Shown here: positions 25,255 to 33,689 of the stretch, piece by piece
Layout: every line of letters begins with the position of its first letter
How positions within the stretch are numbered: position 1 is the stretch's first letter
NCBI RefSeq assembly: GCF_902833645.1
Contig: NZ_CADFGE010000006.1
Coordinates: forward strand, 1-64,000
Source: Paraburkholderia fungorum
GTDB taxonomy: Bacteria > Pseudomonadota > Gammaproteobacteria > Burkholderiales > Burkholderiaceae
Direction: 5' to 3'
DNA: 64,000 bases
Notes under the pieces: generated by a model
What the model saw: the letters and a program-made list of their open reading frames with translations, nothing else
What the model was told of the DNA's origin: nothing
Databases searched by the model: none
Position numbers and translations under genes: made by a program

Positions 25255-26163
25255 GTGACGACTGCCTTTGCATCCCCCGCCGCCAGCGCCGCTGGTCCTG
25301 CCAATCAAGCCCGGCGGATCGAAATTCGCGCTTTCGACGGCCCCGTCGGCGCGGAAGTTCTCGGTCTCGATCTCAGCAAACCGCTGGCTCAGGACGATTT
25401 CGCCCGCATCCACCGTGCCCATCTGGACCACCACGTGCTGGTGTTTCGCGATCAGCGCATTACGCCGGAGCAGCAGATTGCCTTCAGCCGCCGCTTCGGT
25501 CCGTTGCAGATCCACGTGCTGCATCAATTCCAGTTGCCGGGCCACCCGGAGGTGCTGATCGTCTCGAACATCGTCGAGAACGGCCAGCCGATCGGTCTCG
25601 GCGACGCCGGTCATTACTGGCATTCCGATCTGTCGTACAAGGAGAAGCCGAGCCTCGGTTCGATGCTGCACGCGCAGGAGTTGCCCTCGGAAGGCGGCGA
25701 CACGCTGTTCGCCAACATGCACCTCGCATGGGACACGTTGCCGGAGCATTTGCGCAGCGCGGTGCAAGGGCGTTCAGCGGAGCATACGTATCTCGCGAAA
25801 TACGCGGAATTGCAGAAGCGCAGCCCGTGGCGGCCGAATCTGTCGGCGCAGCAGATTGCCCAGGTGAAGCCGGTGGTGCAGCCGATCGTGCGCACTCATC
25901 CTGAGACCGGACGGCGCGCGCTCTTCGTCAGTGAGCATTTCACGACCCGTGTGATCGGCTTGCCGGAAGACGAGAGCAAGTCACTACTCGAAGAAATTTT
26001 TGCGCATAGCGTGCGGCCCGAGCATCTGTACCGGCATCAGTGGGCCGAACACGACATGGTGTTCTGGGACAACCGTTCATTGATGCATCTGGCAGCGGGC
26101 ACGCCGGATCATCTGCGCCGCAAGCTGTATCGCACAACGATCGAAGGCGACGTGCCGTTCTGA
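25255..26163 (+). CDS. TauD/TfdA-family Fe(II)/2-oxoglutarate dioxygenase
   Basis: 302 aa from a GTG at 25255. The iron ligands are H123 and D125 (YWHSDLSYKE) and H278 (RSLMHLAAG). R289 matches the 2-oxoglutarate-binding Arg of E. coli TauD. R293 and H87 match TauD R270 and H70, the pair that holds the taurine sulfonate. TauD-typical strings are FRDQRITPEQQIAFSRRFG and EHFTTRVIGLPEDESKSLLE. It should hydroxylate the carbon next to a sulfonate, releasing sulfite and an aldehyde; the actual substrate is not known. Lies 47 bases before a second binding-protein gene. Confidence 0.9.
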   Translation: MTTAFASPAASAAGPANQARRIEIRAFDGPVGAEVLGLDLSKPLAQDDFARIHRAHLDHHVLVFRDQRITPEQQIAFSRRFGPLQIHVLHQFQLPGHPEVLIVSNIVENGQPIGLGDAGHYWHSDLSYKEKPSLGSMLHAQELPSEGGDTLFANMHLAWDTLPEHLRSAVQGRSAEHTYLAKYAELQKRSPWRPNLSAQQIAQVKPVVQPIVRTHPETGRRALFVSEHFTTRVIGLPEDESKSLLEEIFAHSVRPEHLYRHQWAEHDMVFWDNRSLMHLAAGTPDHLRRKLYRTTIEGDVPF

Positions 26164-26210
26164 CGGCAACGCCGCCCGCCCTGACCCCACACATGCTGAA
26201 CGGAGTTCCA

Positions 26211-27263
26211 ATGCTTGCCAGGTTTCGCCCGACCTCTCTGAGGCCGTCTCTGTCCCGTCGTTTGACCACAGCTTTACTGAGCGTATCGATGGGCGTGGCC
26301 AGCCTCGGCGCGGCCATGCCCGCGCATGCCGAAGGCCAGATTCGCATTGCCGAACAGTTCGGCATCGTCTATCTGCTGCTGAACGTCGCGCGCGACCAGC
26401 AGTTCGTCGAGAAAGAAGGGCGCAAGCAGGGACTCGATATCAAGGTCGACTGGGTGAAGCTTTCGGGCGGCGCCGCCGTCAACGATGCATTGCTCTCCGG
26501 CGCGGTGGATGTCGCCGGCGCGGGTGTCGGCCCCTTGCTGACGATCTGGGACCGCACGCACGGCAAGCAGAACGTGAAGGGCGTGGCCTCGCTCGGCAAT
26601 CTGCCGTATTACCTCGTCAGCAACAATCCGAATGTCAGGACGATTGCCGACTTCACCGAGAAAGACCGCATTGCGGTGCCGGCTGTCAATGTGTCGGTGC
26701 AATCGCGCGTACTGCAGTACGCGGCGGCGAAGCGCTGGGGCGACAAGGATTACAACCGCCTCGACAAATTCACGCAGGCGCTGCCGCATCCCGACGCAGC
26801 AGCGGCGATCATCGCGGGCGGCACGGAAATTACCGGGCACTTCGGCAATCCGCCGTTTCAGGAGCAGGAGCTCGCCGGCAATCCGAAGGCGCACATCGTG
26901 CTGAATTCTTACGATGTACTGGGCGGACCGAGCTCGGCGACCGTCCTGTACGCGACAGAGAAATTCCGCGACAACAATCCGAAGACCTACCGCGCATTCG
27001 TCGATGCGCTGGCGGATGCCGCACGCTTTATCTCGGCCAATCCCGACGCCGCCGCTGATATCTACATCCGCACGAACCAGTCGAAGATCGACCGCGATCT
27101 GCTGCTGAAGGTGATCAAGGACCCGCAGGTGCAATTCAAGGTCGCGCCGCAGAATACTTTCGGACTTGCACAGTTCATGTATCGCGTTGGCGCCATCAGG
27201 AACGAGCCCAGGTCGTGGAAGGATTATTTCTTCGACGACCCGGCAACCGCGGCGGGCAGTTGA
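26211..27263 (+). CDS. ABC transporter periplasmic binding protein (nitrate/sulfonate/taurine class)
   Basis: 350 aa; I chose the ATG at 26211 because CGGAG lies six bases upstream (an ATG at 26193 is weaker). Signal peptide: Arg-rich start, LTTALLSVSMGVASLGAAMP, cleavage at AHA-E near residue 43. The mature domain (IRIAEQFGIVYLLLNVARDQ, LSGGAAVNDALLSGAVDVAG) belongs to the NMT1/SsuA-like clan but is clearly distinct from the protein at 21883. Followed by its own ATPase and permease. Confidence 0.87.
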   Translation: MLARFRPTSLRPSLSRRLTTALLSVSMGVASLGAAMPAHAEGQIRIAEQFGIVYLLLNVARDQQFVEKEGRKQGLDIKVDWVKLSGGAAVNDALLSGAVDVAGAGVGPLLTIWDRTHGKQNVKGVASLGNLPYYLVSNNPNVRTIADFTEKDRIAVPAVNVSVQSRVLQYAAAKRWGDKDYNRLDKFTQALPHPDAAAAIIAGGTEITGHFGNPPFQEQELAGNPKAHIVLNSYDVLGGPSSATVLYATEKFRDNNPKTYRAFVDALADAARFISANPDAAADIYIRTNQSKIDRDLLLKVIKDPQVQFKVAPQNTFGLAQFMYRVGAIRNEPRSWKDYFFDDPATAAGS

Positions 27264-27344
27264 GCATGATGTTCTTCGCGAGCTTTGCCGGCGCTTTGTT
27301 GGCGCTTCATCGGCCCTTGTGGCTGACCTGCAGGGAGTGATCTG

Positions 27345-28178
27345 ATGGTGGCCAATCCTACTTTGCTGTTTCCGAACGACGCCGTTGCCCAGGCCACACC
27401 GGCGACCAGCGAAAGGCTGCTTGCGGTCGAGAACGTCAACCTTGAATACCGCACGCGCGACCGGATCGTTCGCGCGACCCATAACGTGAGTTTCGATGTG
27501 TACGGCGGCGATCGCTTCGTGCTGCTGGGACCGTCGGGTTGCGGCAAGTCGACTTTGCTCAAAGCGGTTGCCGGCTTCATTCAACCGACCTCCGGCAGCA
27601 TCGCGCTCGACGGCGAGACCGTGCGAGGTCCCGGCGCCGATCGTATCGTCGTATTCCAGGAATTCGACCAGTTGCCGCCGTGGAAGACGGTTCTGCAGAA
27701 CGTCGCGTTTCCGCTGCGTGTCGCGAGAAAGCTGTCGCGCGCGGAAGCCAATGAGCGTGCGCTGCATTATCTGGAGAAGGTCGGACTTACGTCATTTGCG
27801 AAAGCCTATCCGCACACCTTGTCGGGCGGCATGAAGCAGCGTGTCGCGATTGCCCGCGCGCTGGCCATGCAGCCGCGCGTGCTGCTGATGGACGAGCCTT
27901 TCGCCGCGCTCGACGCGCTTACGCGCCGCAAGATGCAGGAGGAACTGCTGCGCCTATGGGAAGAAGTGAACTTCACACTGCTGTTCGTCACGCATTCGAT
28001 TGAAGAGGCGCTGGTGGTCGGCAATCGCATTCTGTTGCTGTCGCCGCATCCCGGCCGTGTGCGCGCGGAGCTCAACAGCCATCAGTATTCGCAGGACAGT
28101 TTCGGGCGCAGCGATTTTCAGCGCAGCGTCGCGCGTATTCATCATCTGCTGTTCGAAGAGACGGAGGCTGCGCAATGA
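27345..28178 (+). CDS. ABC transporter ATPase (SsuB/TauB class)
   Basis: 277 aa. Walker A GPSGCGKST, Q-loop FQEFDQLPPW, signature LSGGMKQR, Walker B VLLMDEPFAALD, and H-loop THSIEEALVVGNRI. FDQLPPW at the Q-loop is typical of the taurine/sulfonate/nitrate import ATPases. CAGGGAGTGATCTG precedes the ATG. The ATG of the permease overlaps its stop codon. Confidence 0.92.
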   Translation: MVANPTLLFPNDAVAQATPATSERLLAVENVNLEYRTRDRIVRATHNVSFDVYGGDRFVLLGPSGCGKSTLLKAVAGFIQPTSGSIALDGETVRGPGADRIVVFQEFDQLPPWKTVLQNVAFPLRVARKLSRAEANERALHYLEKVGLTSFAKAYPHTLSGGMKQRVAIARALAMQPRVLLMDEPFAALDALTRRKMQEELLRLWEEVNFTLLFVTHSIEEALVVGNRILLLSPHPGRVRAELNSHQYSQDSFGRSDFQRSVARIHHLLFEETEAAQ

Positions 28179-29053
28179 GTTCTCCCGCTACGCTGTTGCC
28201 GCCGGTTCGCGAGGAGTACGAGCGCCCGCTCGAGCCGCTCGGCGAACTCGCCCTCGAAGCGCCGCTGCCGTTGGGCAAGCGCCTCTTCGAGCAAGGCTGG
28301 TTGCGTAAGACGCTGATTGCGCTGGTCCTGATCGTCATATGGGAAATCGCCGCGCGCGCCATCGACAACGATCTGCTTCTACCGACTTTCGGCGCGACGT
28401 TCACTGCGTTCGTACAGGGCGTGTGGTCCGGCGAACTGCTGCAGAAAACGGCGGTGTCGATGTCCGTGCTGCTGCGCGGCTATCTGCTCGGCGCATTGCT
28501 CGCCTTCGCGTTGACGTCGCTCGCCGTGTCGACGCGTCTGGGCCGTGATGTTCTGTCGATGCTGACGGCGATGTTCAACCCGTTGCCTTCCATCGCGCTC
28601 CTGCCGCTCGCGCTGCTCTGGTTCGGTCTCGGTACCGGCAGCCTGTTGTTCGTGCTGGTCCATTCGGTGCTGTGGCCGCTCGCCTTGAACACGTACTCCG
28701 GATTTCAATCGGTGCCGGCGACGCTGCGCATGACGGGGCGCAACTACGGCCTCACGGGCATGCGCCACGTGCTGCTGATTCTGGTGCCGGCGGCGTTGCC
28801 CGCGATTCTGGCCGGCCTGCGGGTCGGCTGGGCCTTTGCGTGGCGCACGCTGATCGCCGCCGAACTCGTATTCGGTGCGAGTTCCGGCAGCGGCGGGCTG
28901 GGCTGGTATATCTTTCAGAATCGCAACGAGCTGTACACGGATCGCGTTTTCGCCGGGTTGGCGGCGGTGATCGTGATCGGTTTGCTGATCGAGCATCTGG
29001 TGTTCGATACGCTGGAGCGCGTGACGGTTCGGCGCTGGGGCGTGCAGCATTAA
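28175..29053 (+). CDS. ABC transporter permease (SsuC/TauC class)
   Basis: 292 aa, with an N-terminal cytoplasmic leader of about 45 residues and six membrane helices. The EAA loop region reads TLRMTGRNYGLTGMRHVLLI. Translationally coupled to the ATPase. Together with the genes at 26211 and 27345 it makes a complete importer of the sulfonate type. Confidence 0.9.
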   Translation: MSSPATLLPPVREEYERPLEPLGELALEAPLPLGKRLFEQGWLRKTLIALVLIVIWEIAARAIDNDLLLPTFGATFTAFVQGVWSGELLQKTAVSMSVLLRGYLLGALLAFALTSLAVSTRLGRDVLSMLTAMFNPLPSIALLPLALLWFGLGTGSLLFVLVHSVLWPLALNTYSGFQSVPATLRMTGRNYGLTGMRHVLLILVPAALPAILAGLRVGWAFAWRTLIAAELVFGASSGSGGLGWYIFQNRNELYTDRVFAGLAAVIVIGLLIEHLVFDTLERVTVRRWGVQH

Positions 29054-29186
29054 CGGTCCGGCGCGACAATGAGCGTTTAGCAATGCGCTTATGTATGACG
29101 AAATACGCGGTGCGCTGAAGTTGGCGAAACAACCGGTTGCGCTCGCCGTGGCCGGCCCGGAATCAGATAGACAAGGAGACGCTGTT

Positions 29187-30593
29187 ATGGGAATGCGCCC
29201 GGATCCTACATTCCATGCATCGCCGAAGCTCGCGATGGATGCGCCAGCGGAAGACTTCGCCTACACGTTGCTGCTCAGCCCCGATTTTTCACAGCCCGAC
29301 GCGCTCGCCGTCATCGATGTGAAGCCCGGATCGCCGACCTATAGTCAGGTGGTTCACACGGTGCCGGTGCCGAACAAGGGGGACGAGTTTCATCACTTCG
29401 GCTGGAATGCCTGCTCATCGTCGCTGTCGCCGCTGACCGGCCACGCCTTTCTCGAACGGCGCTATCTGATCATTCCGGGCATGCGCTCCTCGCGCATCTA
29501 TATCGTCGACACCAAGCCTCATCCGACCCAGGCGCGCATCCACAAGATCATCGAGCCCGAGGAAATTTTCCGCAAGACAGGTTATTCGCGTCCTCATACG
29601 GTTCATTGCGGACCTGAAGGCATTTACGTCAGTACGCTCGGTGGCGGCGGGAAAGACGGCACTGACGGGCCGCCGGGCATCTCCATCATGGACTGCGAAA
29701 CGTTCGAGGTTCTCGGCCGCTGGGAGATCGACCGTGGGCCGCAGGAGAAACACTACGATTTCTGGTGGAACCTGCCGCGCGACTACATGGTGTCGAGCGA
29801 GTGGGCTTTGCCGCCGCAATTCGAGAACGGGATCGTCCCCGAAGATCTTCTCTCGAACAAGTACGGGCACCAGATCCACTTCTGGGATCTGCGGGCAAGG
29901 CGCAACGTGCAAACGATCGATCTCGGCGCCAACCATCAGATGGCGCTCGAGGTGCGGCCCGCGCACGATCCGGCCCGGGAATACGGCTTCATCGGCGTGG
30001 TGGTCGATACGACGAACCTTGAAGGATCGATCTGGACCTGGTGGCGCGAGGACGGCAAGTTCCATATCGAGAAGACCGCGACTATTCCGCCCGAGCCTGC
30101 GGCCGCGGAATTGCTGCCGCCCTTGCTGCAGGGATTCGGCGCGGTGCCGCCGCTCGTTACCGACATCGATCTGTCCATCGACGACAAATTCCTGTACGTC
30201 GCGTGCTGGGGAACGGGCGAGCTGCGTCAGTACGACGTGACGGAACCCCGCAAACCGAAACTCACGGGATCGGTCCATATCGGCGGGATCGTACGGCGTA
30301 CGCCGCACCCGAACGGTCAAGCCTTTGCCGGCGGTCCGCAGATGGTCGAGATCAGCCGCGACGGCAAGCGTGTCTACTGGACCAACTCGCTCTACTCGAC
30401 ATGGGACAACCAGTTCTATCCGGACGGGGTGCCCGCGGCCCAGGTCATGGCCCGGGCTGAACCGGGTGGTGGCCTGACCCTGGCCGAGGACTACTGGGTA
30501 GCCTTTCCCGACGGTTACCGGGCTCACCAGATCCGGCTGGAAGGCGGCGACTGCTCGACCGATTCGTTCTGCTACCCGTCGGTGGGGACTTGA
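29187..30593 (+). CDS. mtoX: SBP56-family protein, probable methanethiol oxidase
   Basis: 468 aa, full length for the SELENBP1/SBP56 family. The family Cys is C76 in FGWNACSSSL, and the conserved His cluster includes SRPHTVHCGPEGIYVSTLGG (135-154) and EKHYDFWWNLPRDYM. Bacterial members such as MtoX of Hyphomicrobium oxidise methanethiol to formaldehyde, H2S and H2O2 and use copper. That enzyme is periplasmic; no signal peptide is seen here. The ATG at 29187 follows AAGGAGACGCTGTT; an in-frame extension back to 29091 is unlikely. It comes 133 bases after the permease and overlaps the next gene. Confidence 0.88.
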   Translation: MGMRPDPTFHASPKLAMDAPAEDFAYTLLLSPDFSQPDALAVIDVKPGSPTYSQVVHTVPVPNKGDEFHHFGWNACSSSLSPLTGHAFLERRYLIIPGMRSSRIYIVDTKPHPTQARIHKIIEPEEIFRKTGYSRPHTVHCGPEGIYVSTLGGGGKDGTDGPPGISIMDCETFEVLGRWEIDRGPQEKHYDFWWNLPRDYMVSSEWALPPQFENGIVPEDLLSNKYGHQIHFWDLRARRNVQTIDLGANHQMALEVRPAHDPAREYGFIGVVVDTTNLEGSIWTWWREDGKFHIEKTATIPPEPAAAELLPPLLQGFGAVPPLVTDIDLSIDDKFLYVACWGTGELRQYDVTEPRKPKLTGSVHIGGIVRRTPHPNGQAFAGGPQMVEISRDGKRVYWTNSLYSTWDNQFYPDGVPAAQVMARAEPGGGLTLAEDYWVAFPDGYRAHQIRLEGGDCSTDSFCYPSVGT

Positions 30594-31273
30594 TTGGCAG
30601 CGGCTGGCCGCAAACCGGCCTTTGGCTGGCGGTCGCGGCGAGCGGTCTCTATCATGGGCTGAACCCGGCAATGGGCTGGCCGCTGGCCGTTTCCAGCGGG
30701 TTGATGGAGCGGCGCGCGCGGGCGCTGTTCTCCGCACTCCTGTATCTCGCGGCAGGGCATGTATTGGCGATGTTCGTGGTGATGGCGCCGTTCGCCATGC
30801 TGGCGATGCTGCTCGCCTGGCAGCGCGAGATCCAGATTGGCGCGAGCGTGCTGGTGATTGCCTTTGGCGCGATGCTTCTGATCTGGCGACGCCATCCGCG
30901 AGTGCTGGCGCGGATTCCACCGTCGCGGCTCGCGCTCTGGTCCTTCGCCGTGGCCATCGCGCACGGCGCGGGACTGATGCTGGTGCCGGTCTATCTCGGC
31001 CTGTGCCGCTCGTACGGTACGGATCGAGGGCACCAGGCCGCGCGGGCCCTGATCGACGCCAATCTGGGCATGGCGCTGCTCGTCTCCGGCGTTCATGCCG
31101 TGGCGATGATCGCGGTCGGCGGGCTCCTTGCGTGGCTGGTCTATCGCTATCTTGGACTGAAGTTCGTGTCGCGGAGCTGGTTCAATCTGGACGCAGTCTG
31201 GGCGGTGAGCCTGATTCTGGTGGGTGCGCTTTCGTTGGCGCTCAACACCGCTGTTCCAACCGGCGACGGGTGA
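30590..31273 (+). CDS. Polytopic membrane protein coupled to the methanethiol-oxidase-like gene
   Basis: 227 aa, about six membrane helices. It starts with a TTG at 30590 overlapping the stop of the previous gene (TTGA), so translation is coupled. GLYHGLNPAMGWPLAVSSGL in helix 1 and AIAHGAGLMLVPVYLG in the middle hold conserved-looking His residues, as in NicO/UreH-like metal transporters, but I cannot confirm the family. Because SBP56 methanethiol oxidase needs copper, a metal-supply role is the simplest guess. Confidence 0.75.
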   Translation: MIGSGWPQTGLWLAVAASGLYHGLNPAMGWPLAVSSGLMERRARALFSALLYLAAGHVLAMFVVMAPFAMLAMLLAWQREIQIGASVLVIAFGAMLLIWRRHPRVLARIPPSRLALWSFAVAIAHGAGLMLVPVYLGLCRSYGTDRGHQAARALIDANLGMALLVSGVHAVAMIAVGGLLAWLVYRYLGLKFVSRSWFNLDAVWAVSLILVGALSLALNTAVPTGDG

Positions 31274-31324
31274 TGGCGGCGGAATTGCACGTCGCCAGAT
31301 AATTCTTCCGGCGAGGAAGTCGCG

Positions 31325-31567
31325 CTAACGTGTTGGCGCAGGTGTCAAGGCTTTGGCCGCTTGCCAGTATTTCGCTACGACGGGCAGGATGCCACCCTCT
31401 GTCGGGCCGGAGATTTCGCGCTCGAAACACGCGCACAGCGCGGCGATCAGCAAAACGGCGACAACCCGGCCATGCGATGGACGCGAGCGTTCAGGCTTCG
31501 GCTGCGAGACCTCGTGCGAGGCCGTTGCAGCGGTGTGCTGCGAATAATCCCACTGGGTTTTGCTCAT
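31325..31567 (-). CDS. Small protein with one membrane segment (80 aa)
   Basis: ATG at 31567 in a frame that stays open back to 31708. Codon use is GC-rich at third positions like the neighbours. Residues 35-48 (VVAVLLIAALCACF) form a short hydrophobic segment; no recognised domain. The ribosome site is weak. Possibly real; function unknown. Confidence 0.45.
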   Translation of the reverse strand: MSKTQWDYSQHTAATASHEVSQPKPERSRPSHGRVVAVLLIAALCACFEREISGPTEGGILPVVAKYWQAAKALTPAPTR

Positions 31568-31713
31568 CTCAGTAGACCACGCCGAAGAGGACGCGCTCAG
31601 TGTCGCCCTTTCTGCGCGGCGGCAGAACCAAGATTCTCGACTATCCATATCCCCGTGGTGCATTTGGCGCTCGACGCGCGAGCGCAGATTCATGCTGCTC
31701 GGGTTCATAAGCC

Positions 31714-32853
31714 CTACGAGCTTTGCCTGGGTTTTCGCCCCGCCTGACGCGTGAGCTTCGCGGCCCGCCTCGCCGCCCGCGCCAGCAGCGCGGCGAATGC
31801 CGTTTCATCTACTTTCAGACCGCGGCGTGTCCGGCAGGGCAGCAAGTCCTGCAGTTCGTCCGCTTCGAACGCGCTGATTACGACAGGGTGGATGTAGCAC
31901 CGCCGGCATACCGCTGGCGTATTGCGCAATAGCGTCGCCACCTCCTTGACTGTCGCCACGATATGCCGGCGGGTTTGCGCCGCGCTGCCGCACATCAGCC
32001 GCCGTAGCGCGGCTAATGCATGGACGCTGCCTGCCCAGGTCCGGTAGTCCTTCGCCGTGAAATCCGCGTTGCTCGCGCGGCGCAGGTAATCGTTGATGTC
32101 GGACGAACCGATGGTGCGGCGCTCGCCGTTTTCGTCGAGATACTGGAACAGGTCGTGGCCCGGCAGTTCCGCGCAGCGCCGCAAGATGCGCTTGACGCGC
32201 GGATGGTCCACCGCGACATCGTGCTCGATCCCGCTCTTGCCACGGAATTTCAGGCGCAATTGACCCGCTTCGATCTTCACGTGCTTTTTGCGCAGCGTCG
32301 TCAAACCGTACGACTGATTATCGCGCGCGTATTCGACACTGCCGACGCGGATGAGCGTCGTGTCGAGCAACTGCACGATCGCGGCAATGACCTTGTCGCA
32401 CGGCATCCCCGGCAATTTCAGATCGCGTGCGACGCGCGCGCGGATCTTCGGCAACGCGCGGCCGAACGCGGCCATGCGCTCGTATTTGTCGGCGTCGCGT
32501 GTTTCGCGCCAGAGCGGGTGATAGCGGTACTGCTTGCGGCCGCGCGCGTCGCGACCGGTCGCCTGCAGATGACCGCGAGCGTCCGCGCAAATCCACACTT
32601 CTTCATAGGCGGGTGGTATCGCGAGCGCATTGATACGGGCAATTTCGTCGGCATCGACGATGCGTTTGCCTGCCATGTCGAAATAGGCGAAGCCGTCCTT
32701 TCCCGCTTTGGTTTTCCGCTTGCGGGTGTAACCGGGCTGGGTGTCGTCCGTGTGCCGCAGCCCCGGCGCGATCACGACGGCAGCGGGTTGCCGCGTGAGC
32801 TTTGCAACACGGTTGTCAGCGCGGCGCGGAGTCGAATGGGCAGTGGCAGGCAT
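31714..32853 (-). CDS. DNA topoisomerase IB (poxvirus-like)
   Basis: 379 aa from the ATG at 32853; the upstream open frame does not look coding. Relaxes supercoils by a 3'-phosphotyrosine intermediate. The active-site Tyr is Y320 (NTPAVCRRCYIHPVV). Other catalytic positions appear in RVGSVEYARDNQSYGLTTLR (about 169-188), KKHVK, and FTAKDYRTWAGSVHA (R271, H278). An N-terminal DNA-clamp domain precedes (residues 40-130, KQYRYHPLWRETRDADKYER). Bacterial members are scattered accessory enzymes. Alone on its strand. Confidence 0.92.
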   Translation of the reverse strand: MPATAHSTPRRADNRVAKLTRQPAAVVIAPGLRHTDDTQPGYTRKRKTKAGKDGFAYFDMAGKRIVDADEIARINALAIPPAYEEVWICADARGHLQATGRDARGRKQYRYHPLWRETRDADKYERMAAFGRALPKIRARVARDLKLPGMPCDKVIAAIVQLLDTTLIRVGSVEYARDNQSYGLTTLRKKHVKIEAGQLRLKFRGKSGIEHDVAVDHPRVKRILRRCAELPGHDLFQYLDENGERRTIGSSDINDYLRRASNADFTAKDYRTWAGSVHALAALRRLMCGSAAQTRRHIVATVKEVATLLRNTPAVCRRCYIHPVVISAFEADELQDLLPCRTRRGLKVDETAFAALLARAARRAAKLTRQAGRKPRQSS

Positions 32854-33073
32854 CGTTGTGGGTAAAAGTTTCAGATGCGTGGCGCGCAATGCGCGGGCGT
32901 TCCCGCTATGAGCAAAGCCGATGCCTGACTGTCGGAGCGCGCCCGGACGGTCCCGTATGCGACGCAGTGGATGCCAGGCACGCCGCGTGCGAAGGGCCTT
33001 AGGAGTTCTGCTGCTGCATGGAAAAACTGCGGCGGCGGATTTTCTGATAGACAACACCTCTGGAGGTATTTGA

Positions 33074-33526
33074 ATGGCTTCGAACGTTATTTCCGTGCTG
33101 AACGATCTGGTCGAAACGTCGAAGGACGGCGAGAAAGGCTTTCTCAAGGCCGCCGAGGATGCGCATGACGCGCAACTGAAAACCTTGTTCCAGTCGCGGG
33201 CCGCGGACTGCGCGCGCGGCGCGCGTGAACTGCAGGACGCTGTTCAAGCCATGGGCGGCAAGCCTGAAACGCATGGCAGTGTGAGCGGCGCTTTGCATCG
33301 CGGCTGGGTCGACGTGAAATCCGCGGTGGCGAATCGCAGCGATTACGACATTCTTGCCGAATGCGAAAAGGGCGAGGACGTGGCGAAGAAGCGCTATCAC
33401 GACGCGCTCGAGAAGGAGTTGCCGGCGGACGTGCGCGCAATCGTCGAGCGCCAGTATCAGGGCGTGCTGCAAAACCATGACCGCGTGCGCGATCTGCGTG
33501 ATCAGTACGCTGCGGCCAAGCCTTAA
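33074..33526 (+). CDS. PA2169-family four-helix-bundle protein (DUF2383)
   Basis: 150 aa, GGAGG upstream of the ATG. All-helical, ferritin-like: VISVLNDLVETSKDGEKGFL, AAEDAHDAQLKTLFQSRA, then ILAECEKGEDVAKKRYHDAL and ERQYQGVLQNHDRVRDLRD. This matches the PA2169/DUF2383 family, often stress-induced and of unknown role. Divergent from the topoisomerase gene, sharing a 220-base region. Confidence 0.87.
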   Translation: MASNVISVLNDLVETSKDGEKGFLKAAEDAHDAQLKTLFQSRAADCARGARELQDAVQAMGGKPETHGSVSGALHRGWVDVKSAVANRSDYDILAECEKGEDVAKKRYHDALEKELPADVRAIVERQYQGVLQNHDRVRDLRDQYAAAKP

Positions 33527-33535
33527 TCGGCGGGG

Positions 33536-33560
33536 CGGGGTTATCGGATGCGATACCCCG
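33536..33560 (+). terminator. Hairpin after the DUF2383 gene
   Basis: CGGGGTTATC (33536-33545) pairs with GATACCCCG (33552-33560), one bulged base. No T-tract follows, so termination is uncertain; it is ten bases past the stop codon. Confidence 0.4.
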
Positions 33561-33632
33561 CCGTAAGGGTTGAGATGTGCTGCACCGCTTGCCGAATGCC
33601 GGATATAAAGCCTTATTTTTGTTCGTCACTGT

Positions 33633-33644
33633 ACTAGGACAATA
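33633..33644 (+). promoter_or_regulatory. Proposed EnuR operator copy 1 (upstream of enuR)
   Basis: ACTAGGACAATA, 45 bases before the enuR ATG. The identical 12-mer occurs upstream of eutB. Next to it is an imperfect inverted repeat, CCGTATTTGGCC with GGCCATACGG, running up to the start codon. Binding by EnuR is inference. Confidence 0.6.
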
Positions 33645-33689
33645 ATGTCTGTGCCGTATTTGGCCTCAATATAGGGGCCATACGGAGTA

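Noticed and set aside
26274..27767. 497-codon minus-strand frame
   Set aside because: Antisense to the binding protein and ATPase genes of the sulfur island.
29091..29186. N-terminal extension of the SBP56 protein, considered as a possible signal peptide
   Set aside because: The 32 extra residues lack a hydrophobic core, and AAGGAG precedes the internal ATG.
29415..30920. 501-codon minus-strand frame
   Set aside because: Opposite the SBP56 gene; no recognisable motif.
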